Source of the DNA: Polyangia bacterium
GTDB lineage: Bacteria > Myxococcota_A > Polyangia > Polyangiales > Polyangiaceae
DNA: 35,322 nucleotides
Direction of reading: 5' to 3'
Assembly: GCA_030426145.1 (NCBI GenBank)
Contig: JAUHZF010000049.1
Span: 1-35,322 of the forward strand
Under the pieces are notes generated by a model that was not told the DNA's origin, made no database searches, and saw only the letters and a list, made by a program, of their open reading frames with translations. A program made the translations under genes and the position numbers. Within the stretch, counting starts at the first letter, position 1. Each line of letters opens with the position of its first letter. Shown here piece by piece: positions 23,933-31,067 of the stretch.

Positions 23933-24577
23933 CTACGTGGGGGGCACGCCGAAGACCTGCTGGTGAATGCCGGCGAGGTCGTTCGAGCTCTGCGGGGTGA
24001 GGCCACTCTCGGGGTGCGGCCACTGGAAGCCGAAGCCGATGGCGTCGCTGCACGAGAAGGAGACCACCACGTCGACGGTCTCGGGCTGGCTCGGCGACTG
24101 GAAGCTCACCGCCATCGAAGGAGTGAAGCAGCCCTGACGGGTACCCGAGAAGGAGTCTTCGCTGCCGAAGATGTCGAGCAGCTGCTCGCGAAGGGCCTCG
24201 TCGACCACCGGCCGCTGGTCGGCGATCGACCAGTTGGGCTCGCGAGGGAAGGGGTTCATCGCGGGCTGGGTCGGCTGGGCCGGCGTGATGCCTGGGATGT
24301 TGATGTTGGGGGGGATGATGCCCGCCTGCTGCGCGGCCTGCAGCGCCTGCTGACCCAGCGCCGCGAACTCCGGCGGGAGGCCCGGGATGGTGGGCATCGC
24401 GGGCGCAGCCGCTGGGGCGGGCGCCTGCTGGAGGCGCATGATGGTGACCTGCGCCTGATCGAGCTTGTCGAAGGGCGCGGCACGCCCGGCGCAACCGGTG
24501 GTGGTGGCGGTAGCGGCCAAGAGAAGCAAGCCCTTGGCGAGGCCCATGGAGGGGCTGCGGCGAGGAGAAGGGTTCAT
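23933..24577 (-). CDS. Lipoprotein of unknown function, 214 aa
   Basis: The family is not recognised. From ATG 24577 a signal peptide ends in TATTTGC, giving a lipid-modified Cys. A proline/alanine/glutamine-rich stretch follows (about 45-105: LGQQALQAAQQAG, NINIPGITPAQPT). The C-terminal domain (about 120-214) has two cysteines (TRQGCFTPS, SFSCSDAIG) and a beta-rich look (ETVDVVVSFSCSDA). ATG 24547 is an alternative start that shortens the n-region. Same-strand genes on both sides are 66-80 bases away and may be in one transcript. Confidence 0.68.
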   Translation of the reverse strand: MNPSPRRSPSMGLAKGLLLLAATATTTGCAGRAAPFDKLDQAQVTIMRLQQAPAPAAAPAMPTIPGLPPEFAALGQQALQAAQQAGIIPPNINIPGITPAQPTQPAMNPFPREPNWSIADQRPVVDEALREQLLDIFGSEDSFSGTRQGCFTPSMAVSFQSPSQPETVDVVVSFSCSDAIGFGFQWPHPESGLTPQSSNDLAGIHQQVFGVPPT

Positions 24578-24656
24578 GGGAGAGTGGTTAGCACGGGCGT
24601 TTTGCGAGATGCAGAAAACCAGCACGGTTCCGCGTCTCGTCGAGGCCCACGACCGG

Positions 24657-26204
24657 TCAGGGCATGCACATCGAGCCGGTCCACACGTACCACTCGAACA
24701 CCTTGGTGTTGCTCGTCTGGCCGCATCCCGAGCCGGCGGTCACGTTGAAGAGGCGCAGCTGGTCGGTGGTGACCGGGGAGGGAAGTGAGTAGGCGATGTC
24801 GGTGTTGACGCCGGTTAAGGTGGTGATGGTCACCCACTGGCTGTTCACCAGGTCCCAGTACTGAAGCTCCGCATCGGAGATCGTGCGGCCAGAGCAGCTG
24901 CCCGTGGTGCAATCGGGACCGTCGACGTAGATCGAGCCGACCTGCACCGCGCTCGGCCAGGTGTACTGCAAGAATGCGCCGTTCGCGGTCGTGCTGTTGC
25001 TGATCCAGCCGAAGCACTGCGAGCAGCTGGCGTTCATCATCGCGCACTGCGCTTGGTCGACGCCGTCGTTCCAGTTGATCGGGCCGTACTGGTTGCTACC
25101 GCCGCCATTGCTGGTGGGGGTCGCGGCGAGCGCGAGGTTGGTGCCGCAGCCGCAGTTGACGTCCTGCGCTTGGGTGCAGCCGGTCGGACAGCAGCCATCC
25201 ATCAAGCCGCAGGCGGGCTCGCTGCCGCCGCCACAGACGCCCGACGTGCAGGTCTCACCGGTGGTGCAGCTGTTGCTGTCGTTGCAGGTCATCCCCTCGT
25301 TGATCGGCTGTGGCTGGCACATGCCGTTCATGTCGCAGATGCCCTGCGTACAGGGTCCGTTGCCCTCGATGCAGTTGCCGCCGGGCGCGACGGGCTGGGT
25401 CGTGCACTGCCCCGTCGCGGTATCGCAGATGCCGTTGACGCAGCCCATCGTGAGGTTGCTGCAGTCCTTCGGGGTACCCCCGGTGCACACGCCGTTGGTG
25501 CACGTCTTGTTCTCCGTGCAGAGGTCCATCTGGTCGGTGCAAGATCCGCCCTCGTTCCCGATGACTGGCTCACACATGCCGTTCATCGGGTTGCACTCCG
25601 AGACGTAACACTCGTTCGGAGTAGGCGAGAAGAAGCAGTCCTTGGGGGTTCCGACGCAGGTCCCGTTCGTGCAAGTGCCGCCGGTCTCGCACAGGTCGGC
25701 GGGGGTACAGGTGGTGCCGTTGGCGAGCCCCTGCGAGCCGCACGAGTCGGTGTTCTCGTCGCAGGTGATCTCCTGGCAGGCGGTCGCGGTCATCCCGCAG
25801 GTATTCTGGGGACCGCCGACGCAGACGCCCATGCCGTCGCAAGCGTCGTCTACGGTGCAGAACTGCCCGTCGTCGCAGGCCACGCCCGCATCGTCGGGGA
25901 CCACCACGCAAGACCCGACGGCGCCGGGGTAGCTGCCATCGTTGCAGACCGACTTCAGGCACTGTGGGGTGTCGATGATGGTGCAGTCCTGACCACAGGG
26001 ATTGTTGACGGGCTCGCCGCCTTGGCCGCCCTGGGCCGTGCCGCCACCATTCCCGCCGCCACCCGAGGTGGTGGTCGTCGTCGAGCCCGAAGGACCTCCG
26101 TCATCTTCGGTGATGACCTCCGAAGCGGCGCAACCGGACCATCCCAACCCCACCGCGCCGAAGCCGATGAGAACCACACCCGTAAGCCAGCTCTTCTGCA
26201 CCAT
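24657..26204 (-). CDS. Cys-rich lipoprotein with discoidin (F5/8C)-like C-terminal domain
   Basis: The 515-residue protein has a signal peptide with lipobox LGWSGC. A Ser/Thr/Gly linker (about 35-68) carries a TTTTT and a GGGG run. Residues about 70-355 are packed with cysteines and repeated short modules (CTNGTCVG-x-PKDC, CTNGVCTGG-x-PKDC, CDMNGMCQP), probably many disulfides. The last 150 residues have a beta-sandwich texture (LALAATPTSNGGG, FLQYTWPSAVQVGSIYVDG, QWVTITTLTGVN), resembling coagulation factor 5/8 type C domains, which bind carbohydrates or surfaces. A surface adhesion or binding role is inferred. It is divergent from the kinase gene, 172 bases away. Confidence 0.75.
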   Translation of the reverse strand: MVQKSWLTGVVLIGFGAVGLGWSGCAASEVITEDDGGPSGSTTTTTSGGGGNGGGTAQGGQGGEPVNNPCGQDCTIIDTPQCLKSVCNDGSYPGAVGSCVVVPDDAGVACDDGQFCTVDDACDGMGVCVGGPQNTCGMTATACQEITCDENTDSCGSQGLANGTTCTPADLCETGGTCTNGTCVGTPKDCFFSPTPNECYVSECNPMNGMCEPVIGNEGGSCTDQMDLCTENKTCTNGVCTGGTPKDCSNLTMGCVNGICDTATGQCTTQPVAPGGNCIEGNGPCTQGICDMNGMCQPQPINEGMTCNDSNSCTTGETCTSGVCGGGSEPACGLMDGCCPTGCTQAQDVNCGCGTNLALAATPTSNGGGSNQYGPINWNDGVDQAQCAMMNASCSQCFGWISNSTTANGAFLQYTWPSAVQVGSIYVDGPDCTTGSCSGRTISDAELQYWDLVNSQWVTITTLTGVNTDIAYSLPSPVTTDQLRLFNVTAGSGCGQTSNTKVFEWYVWTGSMCMP

Positions 26205-26352
26205 AGCCAGGAGCGGAGGCTATCACGCCGCACTTTGCGCGTGGCGCAGAAGCTGCAGGCAGATGCGGCAAGCGGTGTCTCGAGGGACGGTTTCGAGGCC
26301 GTCGGCACCCAGGGTGAAAACAGGTTTTCCCGTCCGGTAAGACATTTGCTAA

Positions 26353-26371
26353 CTTGCCGTCGGCAAGGAGG
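26353..26371 (+). promoter_or_regulatory. Ribosome binding site partly inside a hairpin, before the kinase gene
   Basis: CTTGCC (26353-26358) and GGCAAG (26362-26367) pair around the loop GTC. The right arm covers the first three bases of a perfect AAGGAGG (26365-26371). AAGGAGG lies five bases before the ACG codon at 26377, the only well-spaced candidate start in the kinase frame. Translational control by this stem is inferred. Confidence 0.5.
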
Positions 26372-26376
26372 TTCTC

Positions 26377-28062
26377 ACGTCTTACGCGCCGCCAGGACCG
26401 ATCCGTAAACGGACCGTCATCAACGACCGCTACGAGATTCGGCAAAGCCTCGGTAAGGGAGGCATGGGTGAGGTGTTCCTCGCCTTCGACCGCTCGACGC
26501 AGCAGACGGTGGCCCTCAAGGTCGTCCGGGACGAGTCACGGCTCCCCGGGGACGATGAGGCCCTGCGGCAGGAGGCGTTGATCGCGCGTTCGGTGGGACA
26601 CCCCAACGTCTGTCGTGTGCACGACCTGGCGCCGAGCCCCTGGGGGCCGGTGCTCGTCATGGAGCACATCAACGGGCAGACGCTGCATACGCACATCCGT
26701 CGCAAGAAGGCCCACGGGGGCTACAAGGCCGACGAGTTCCGAAAGATAGCTTCGGAGGTGTGCGGAGGACTTGCAGCCATCCACGCCCAGGGTCTGGTCC
26801 ACGGCGACCTCAAGCCCGGCAACGTGATGGTCACGGAAGATCGCGCCATCATCCTCGACTTCGGCTTTGCGCAGGAGCGTGCGCGGGCCGCGTCGCGGCG
26901 ACCCGGTGCCCCGCCCGACGGCGGCACGCCCAACTACATGGCCCCCGAGCGTCTGCGGAGCGGCGGGGCCAGCGTCGAGGACGACCTGTACGCCCTTGCC
27001 CTGACGCTCTGGGAGATGTGGACTTGCCGCGTGCCCGAGCCCGGCTACAAGCCGCGCGCCAAGCCGATGCGTCAGCAGATCATGTTCGACGTGCCGGCGA
27101 GCCTCTCCATCGACGAGGTGAAGCAGATCTTCAATGGGCTCGCGCCCGATCCGGAGATGCGGCCGTCCGCGCGCCACCTGCGATTCTTCAACCCGGTGCA
27201 GCTCACCACGAGCCCGATGCAGGTGCCCCGAGCGCGCCTCAATGCGGGACCGCCCTTGGGGCGGGGTCACCAGACGAGCTTCCACCCGGACGTGCAGGCG
27301 ATGCTCGTCACCTACGCCACCAACACCCCGGAGATCGTCGGCGAGATCTTTCCCCTCGAGCGTCCGGAGCTGTCGCTGGGTCGCCAGTCGAGCCAGGACA
27401 TCTGCCTGCCCGAGGCCACGGTGTCCGGCCACCACGCCGTGCTGCGGTGGCAGAGCGGCTCGTGGGAGCTCGAAGATGTCGGGAGCACCAACGGCACCTA
27501 CGCCGACCACGATTACGAGCGGAAGAAGAAGCTCACCATCATCCACGGCGGTGAGGGCCAGGTCGGCGAGTGCCGGATCAAGCTCGTCAGCTTCAAGCCC
27601 CAGTCCAAACATCACAAGCGAGCGCAGGACTACCTTTCCAAGCGCGACGGTCTCACGGGGCTGCTCATCAAGGAGCACCTGGTGAAGGCCATCACCAACG
27701 AGTGCGCGTTCGCCGAGTGGTACGAGGCACCGATGCAGGTGGCACGCTACGAGCTACGCGGTCCCAACCGACAGGTCAGTGATCGACCGACCATCCTCGA
27801 GATGCTCGCCCTTCGCCGCGCCGCCGACCGCGTCATCGAGCTCACGGAGCTCGCCAATACGTCGCTGTTGCCCGTGGTCGCGGGACGCACGGGCCCTCTC
27901 AAGTTCGTGGTCTCGATGGTGGGTCCGTCGCTCGAAGAGTCTCGCCACGTGGTCGAGCAGGTTGTCTCTCAGGTGCGTGGATTGCTGCCCGACACGATCG
28001 AGCTGGTGGCGACCCTCGTGAAGTGGGAGCCCGGCAAGTCCGCCAAGAGCCTCCTCGAGTGA
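26377..28062 (+). CDS. Ser/Thr protein kinase, FHA domain and degenerate GGDEF domain, fused
   Basis: From the proposed start the protein has 561 residues. The kinase domain (about 15-280) shows the glycine loop LGKGGMGEV, VALKVV with Lys48, HGDLKPGNVMV with Asp144 (Gly replaces the usual Arg of HRD), DFGFAQ with Asp161 and MAPERL. An FHA domain follows (about 320-405): LSLGRQSSQD, VSGHHAVLRW, DVGSTNGTY. From about 420 comes KRDGLTGLLIKEHLV, the GGDEF-family entry motif, and LRRAADRVIELTELAN; the GGDEF signature itself is replaced by GRTGPLKFVV. No ATG, GTG or TTG occurs in frame between the TAA at 26350 and ATG 26464, which lies inside the glycine loop. ACG 26377 follows an ideal ribosome binding site. 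Confidence 0.85.
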   Translation, partial: TSYAPPGPIRKRTVINDRYEIRQSLGKGGMGEVFLAFDRSTQQTVALKVVRDESRLPGDDEALRQEALIARSVGHPNVCRVHDLAPSPWGPVLVMEHINGQTLHTHIRRKKAHGGYKADEFRKIASEVCGGLAAIHAQGLVHGDLKPGNVMVTEDRAIILDFGFAQERARAASRRPGAPPDGGTPNYMAPERLRSGGASVEDDLYALALTLWEMWTCRVPEPGYKPRAKPMRQQIMFDVPASLSIDEVKQIFNGLAPDPEMRPSARHLRFFNPVQLTTSPMQVPRARLNAGPPLGRGHQTSFHPDVQAMLVTYATNTPEIVGEIFPLERPELSLGRQSSQDICLPEATVSGHHAVLRWQSGSWELEDVGSTNGTYADHDYERKKKLTIIHGGEGQVGECRIKLVSFKPQSKHHKRAQDYLSKRDGLTGLLIKEHLVKAITNECAFAEWYEAPMQVARYELRGPNRQVSDRPTILEMLALRRAADRVIELTELANTSLLPVVAGRTGPLKFVVSMVGPSLEESRHVVEQVVSQVRGLLPDTIELVATLVKWEPGKSAKSLLE

Positions 28063-28163
28063 TGCCTTTCCGGTAGGACCAGAAGGGCTCTGTCGGAAGC
28101 CTGCCGTGCTCAGTTAGCGGTGCTCAGGTTGCTGTCCTGGGCCAGCCGCCGCTGGGGGAGGGG

Positions 28164-28802
28164 CTACTTGAACGTCTCGGTAGGCGGGTAGGTGGCCTTC
28201 ACGTTGACCACGTAGCGCGTGTGCTGGTGCGGGATGCTGCTCCAGTTGGGTTTGGAAGGCATCGCGCGCTTGAGGCACTTGAACAGCTCGGTGGTCTGGC
28301 TCGCGGGAAGGCTGCTCGACTTGCCACGGAAGATCTCGACCTTCTTCTTCCGGAAGTGGATGTCCATCACGATGCTGATGTCGGCCCCGGTCTTGGTCTC
28401 CGGGCCACAAAGGGCGTTCTCGCGGATGGCGCGGGTGAGCGCGTCTTCGAAGAAGGTCACGTGATCGCAGCGCTCCGGGGGCGTCTTCCCGGGGCCGCGG
28501 TCCTGGCAACGGATCGTGCGGTACGGCGAGACCTTGACCCTCGGAACTTCGCCCGCGTCATCGACCGGCACGTAGGGGTTCGTCGCGCTCGGCGCGGCGG
28601 TGCCAGTGGCCTCGGGCGCGGGTACGACGGCGTCGTCCGCCTGCTCCGGGCGGCGCCACAGGTAGAGCGGGATGGCCACGAGCACGAGTCCCACAACGAG
28701 GCCGATGATCATCTGGACCCGTACTGGCTGCTGGCCGCCCGAGCCGAGCTGCCGGTACGGCGACGGCTGAGAAGGAGGCGTCGATGGGAACCCCGAGCGC
28801 AC
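28164..28802 (-). CDS. Membrane-anchored protein of unknown function, 212 aa
   Basis: The family is not recognised. GTG 28802 is preceded by AAGGAGG with a five-base spacer, which fixes the start although the frame stays open for 42 codons upstream. A proline/serine-rich N-terminus of about 25 residues leads to one membrane helix (MIIGLVVGLVLVAIPLYLW). A Pro/Ala-rich linker follows, then a folded domain with cysteines in IRCQDRG, ERCDHV, ALCGPET and FKCLKRA and a basic strand HFRKKKVEIFRGK. A bitopic protein with its C-terminus outside the cytoplasm is inferred. It is convergent with the kinase gene, with 101 bases between the ends, so a shared function is not implied. Confidence 0.68.
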   Translation of the reverse strand: MRSGFPSTPPSQPSPYRQLGSGGQQPVRVQMIIGLVVGLVLVAIPLYLWRRPEQADDAVVPAPEATGTAAPSATNPYVPVDDAGEVPRVKVSPYRTIRCQDRGPGKTPPERCDHVTFFEDALTRAIRENALCGPETKTGADISIVMDIHFRKKKVEIFRGKSSSLPASQTTELFKCLKRAMPSKPNWSSIPHQHTRYVVNVKATYPPTETFK

Positions 28803-28926
28803 GACTTCCTCCTTACTACAAGCGGGATGGTGGCGCCCAGAAGCCGGGGGACGATGTGCGCCCGGGTGCTCGGGCTGCGAGGAAGGCGCACATGTGGACT
28901 TTTCTGCGCCCAACACCTCCGTCGAC

Positions 28927-28941
28927 ACGGAAAATTTCCGT
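28927..28941. promoter_or_regulatory. Inverted repeat between divergent genes, possible operator
   Basis: ACGGAAA and TTTCCGT flank one central A, giving a 7-bp inverted repeat 16 bases upstream of the ATG at 28958. It lies in the 155-base gap between divergent genes starting at 28802 and 28958. A regulator site is plausible; the symmetry could also be chance. Confidence 0.3.
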
Positions 28942-28957
28942 CGATACTGTAGCCAGC

Positions 28958-31021
28958 ATGGGTTTCGTGAAGGTGCGATTTCGTTGGTGGTGGTCCCTAC
29001 TCGTTGCGGTGGTGCTCGGGGCCTGCGGAGGCAACGGCGAGCTGCCCCTTCCGCCTTCCAGCGGGGCCGGTGGCGACACGTCCGTCGGGGGGCAGGGCGG
29101 AAGCGGCGCGAGCTTCGACCCCGGACCTGGTCAGGGTGGCGGCGGGGCGCAGGGGCCAGGCTCCGTGCAGAATCTCGCCAGCATGCGCATCGAGCCCGCG
29201 GACGCGGTGGTGATGTTCGACCCGGCGGTGGGCACGACGGTGGCGTACCGGGTCTTCGGCGTGATGGAGGGATCCACGGAGGAGGTGGAGATCACCGACC
29301 GCACCGTCTTCTACGTACCCGATCGCTACGAGCTCGGCGCCTTCGCCAATGACGGTCCCGTCTTCGCGACCGACCCCGTCGCTCCGAGCGGCGGGGTGCT
29401 CACGGTGCGCGCACGTGCGGCCAACACCAACGGCACGATCAGTGAGATCGACACCACGCTGACCTTGGAGGTGGAGCAGACGCTCGCCGACCCGCGCGAC
29501 AACGGCGATCCGGTCTACGACATCCCCGCCAACCCCGAGACGCTCTTCACCGGCAACGCCAGCGCGGCCTTCGACCCCACCATCGTCTATCCCAACCCAG
29601 GGGTGATGCTGCCGCCGAACCTCAACCGGCTCGACGTGCAGTGGCGACCTCAAGCGGGCACCACGCTCTACGAGGTGAGCTTCGCCAGCACCACCCTCGA
29701 CCTCGTCTACTTCGTGCGCTGCGGGCCGCAGATCAACGGCGGTTGTGGCTTCGAGCTCGATCAGGATGGCTACCGCTACCTGGCCAGCAGCAACCGAGGG
29801 CACGGCCCGGTGACGCTTCAGGTCCGCGCTACCGACGACAACGGGAGCGGGGTCGGGGTCGCGAGTCAGACCCTCCAGTTCACCGGCGACGACGTCTCCG
29901 GTGGTCTCTACTACTGGACCACCTCCAACGGCACCGCGATCATGCGGTTCGACTTCGGCGCCACCAACGCCCAGCCCGAGGTCTTCCTCCAGCCCAACAG
30001 CGACGGGCTCGGCAGCACCTGCGTAGGCTGCCACGCGATCTCGCGCGATGGCACCAAGGTGGTCGCTTCCCTCGGTGGTCAGAACGACGGGCGCCTCGTC
30101 TACGTCAACGACCTCACCAAGCCCAAGACGGACCCGACCTTCCTCACCAAGAACGGCGACCCCAACAATCGGATTCAGTTCGCGTCTTTCAACCCGCTCG
30201 GAGACCGCTTCGTCGCCATCTACGGCGACACCTCCGCGCCGGCGCGCAACATGCTCTGGTTTCACGACGGCACCACGGGCGACCGAATTGCGAACGAGAG
30301 CCTGCAGCTGACGTTCGAGCCAGACCATCCCGCGTGGTCGCCCGACGGCAAGAAGATCGCCATGAGCCGGGTGGGGATCCACCAGACTTCCCAGCGCCCG
30401 TTCAACTGCGGCATCGAGGTCATCGACGAGCAGAACGGCGCGTGGAGCTCACCCTCGACGGTGGTCCCCATCCAGTCGGGGCTCAACCGATTCAACCCGG
30501 ACTTCGTCCCCGATTCGAGCTTCGTCGTCTATTCGGAGTCGACCTGTCCGAACAACAACAACACGTCGGGCCAGTGCGACGGCGACGACGATCCCAGCAC
30601 CAAGACCTGGGCGGTTCAGGCCCAAGCGGGGGCGACCCCCGTCCTGCTCGCCAACGCGGCGGCCCCCGGGGTGGAGGACGGCAACGACACCGATCTCCAC
30701 GACACCTTCCCGCGCAGCTCGCCCTTCGAGGCGGCCTACACGAACGGCAAGGTCTACTGGGTGACCGTCTCCTCGCGGAGGCGCGCCGGCCTGCGCAACG
30801 GCAACCCGAACCGGCAGCTCCTGTGGATGTTCGCCGTCGACCCGGCCGCGGTGATGAACGGCCAGGATGGCAGCTTCCCCGCTTTCTACCTGCCGTTCCA
30901 GGACCTGGGCACGTCGAACCACATCGGACAGTGGACCGAACAGGTCGTCACCGACGATCCACCGCCCCCGCCGCCGCCCCCGCCGCCGCCCCCGCCGCCG
31001 CCTCCGCCCGTTCCCGAGTGA
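28958..31021 (+). CDS. Lipoprotein with TolB-like repeats and a CxxCH motif
   Basis: The 687-residue protein has a short signal peptide with lipobox VVLGAC and a Ser/Gly linker. Residues about 80-300 look like a beta-sandwich region. The second half has repeating strand units with Asp/Gly turns (HAISRDGTKVVASLGG, FASFNPLGDRFVAIYGD, HPAWSPDGKKIAMSR), which suggests a TolB-like propeller. Within it, CVGCH (Cys355, Cys358, His359) is a single c-type haem attachment motif. A proline run of about 17 residues ends the protein. A periplasmic or surface redox or binding role is inferred. ATG 28958 opens the signal peptide; longer in-frame starts carry no family sequence. Confidence 0.75.
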   Translation: MGFVKVRFRWWWSLLVAVVLGACGGNGELPLPPSSGAGGDTSVGGQGGSGASFDPGPGQGGGGAQGPGSVQNLASMRIEPADAVVMFDPAVGTTVAYRVFGVMEGSTEEVEITDRTVFYVPDRYELGAFANDGPVFATDPVAPSGGVLTVRARAANTNGTISEIDTTLTLEVEQTLADPRDNGDPVYDIPANPETLFTGNASAAFDPTIVYPNPGVMLPPNLNRLDVQWRPQAGTTLYEVSFASTTLDLVYFVRCGPQINGGCGFELDQDGYRYLASSNRGHGPVTLQVRATDDNGSGVGVASQTLQFTGDDVSGGLYYWTTSNGTAIMRFDFGATNAQPEVFLQPNSDGLGSTCVGCHAISRDGTKVVASLGGQNDGRLVYVNDLTKPKTDPTFLTKNGDPNNRIQFASFNPLGDRFVAIYGDTSAPARNMLWFHDGTTGDRIANESLQLTFEPDHPAWSPDGKKIAMSRVGIHQTSQRPFNCGIEVIDEQNGAWSSPSTVVPIQSGLNRFNPDFVPDSSFVVYSESTCPNNNNTSGQCDGDDDPSTKTWAVQAQAGATPVLLANAAAPGVEDGNDTDLHDTFPRSSPFEAAYTNGKVYWVTVSSRRRAGLRNGNPNRQLLWMFAVDPAAVMNGQDGSFPAFYLPFQDLGTSNHIGQWTEQVVTDDPPPPPPPPPPPPPPPPPVPE

Positions 31022-31035
31022 GGCGCATTTCTCAT

Positions 31036-31062
31036 CGCGGGGCCTTCTGATAAGGTCCCGCG
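31036..31062 (+). promoter_or_regulatory. Strong 11-bp hairpin directly before the SerA-like start
   Basis: CGCGGGGCCTT and AAGGTCCCGCG pair over 11 positions (one G-T) around the loop CTGAT. It ends five bases before ATG 31068 and buries the only AAGG that could serve as ribosome binding site. No T tract follows, so it may be a translational control stem or a terminator of the upstream gene. Confidence 0.55.
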
Positions 31063-31067
31063 CCCAA

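Noticed and set aside
25053..26408. Plus-strand open frame opposite the discoidin-like lipoprotein
   Set aside because: Ala/Val/Gly-rich shadow without motifs; the lipoprotein frame has signal peptide and cysteine modules.
26464..26466. ATG inside the glycine loop as kinase start
   Set aside because: It would cut off the first glycines of the ATP-binding loop and the frame is open and family-like upstream of it.
28107..28133. Doubled GTGCTCAG in the gap after the kinase
   Set aside because: Only two short copies; could be chance.
28142..28155. CCAGC/GCTGG stem near the end of the convergent pair, as a terminator
   Set aside because: Five base pairs only and no T run; too weak to call.
28997..30382. 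Minus-strand open frame opposite the CxxCH lipoprotein
   Set aside because: Antisense shadow; no motif or signal.
30958..31015. CCG/CCC run as a repeat element
   Set aside because: It encodes the polyproline tail of the CxxCH lipoprotein.
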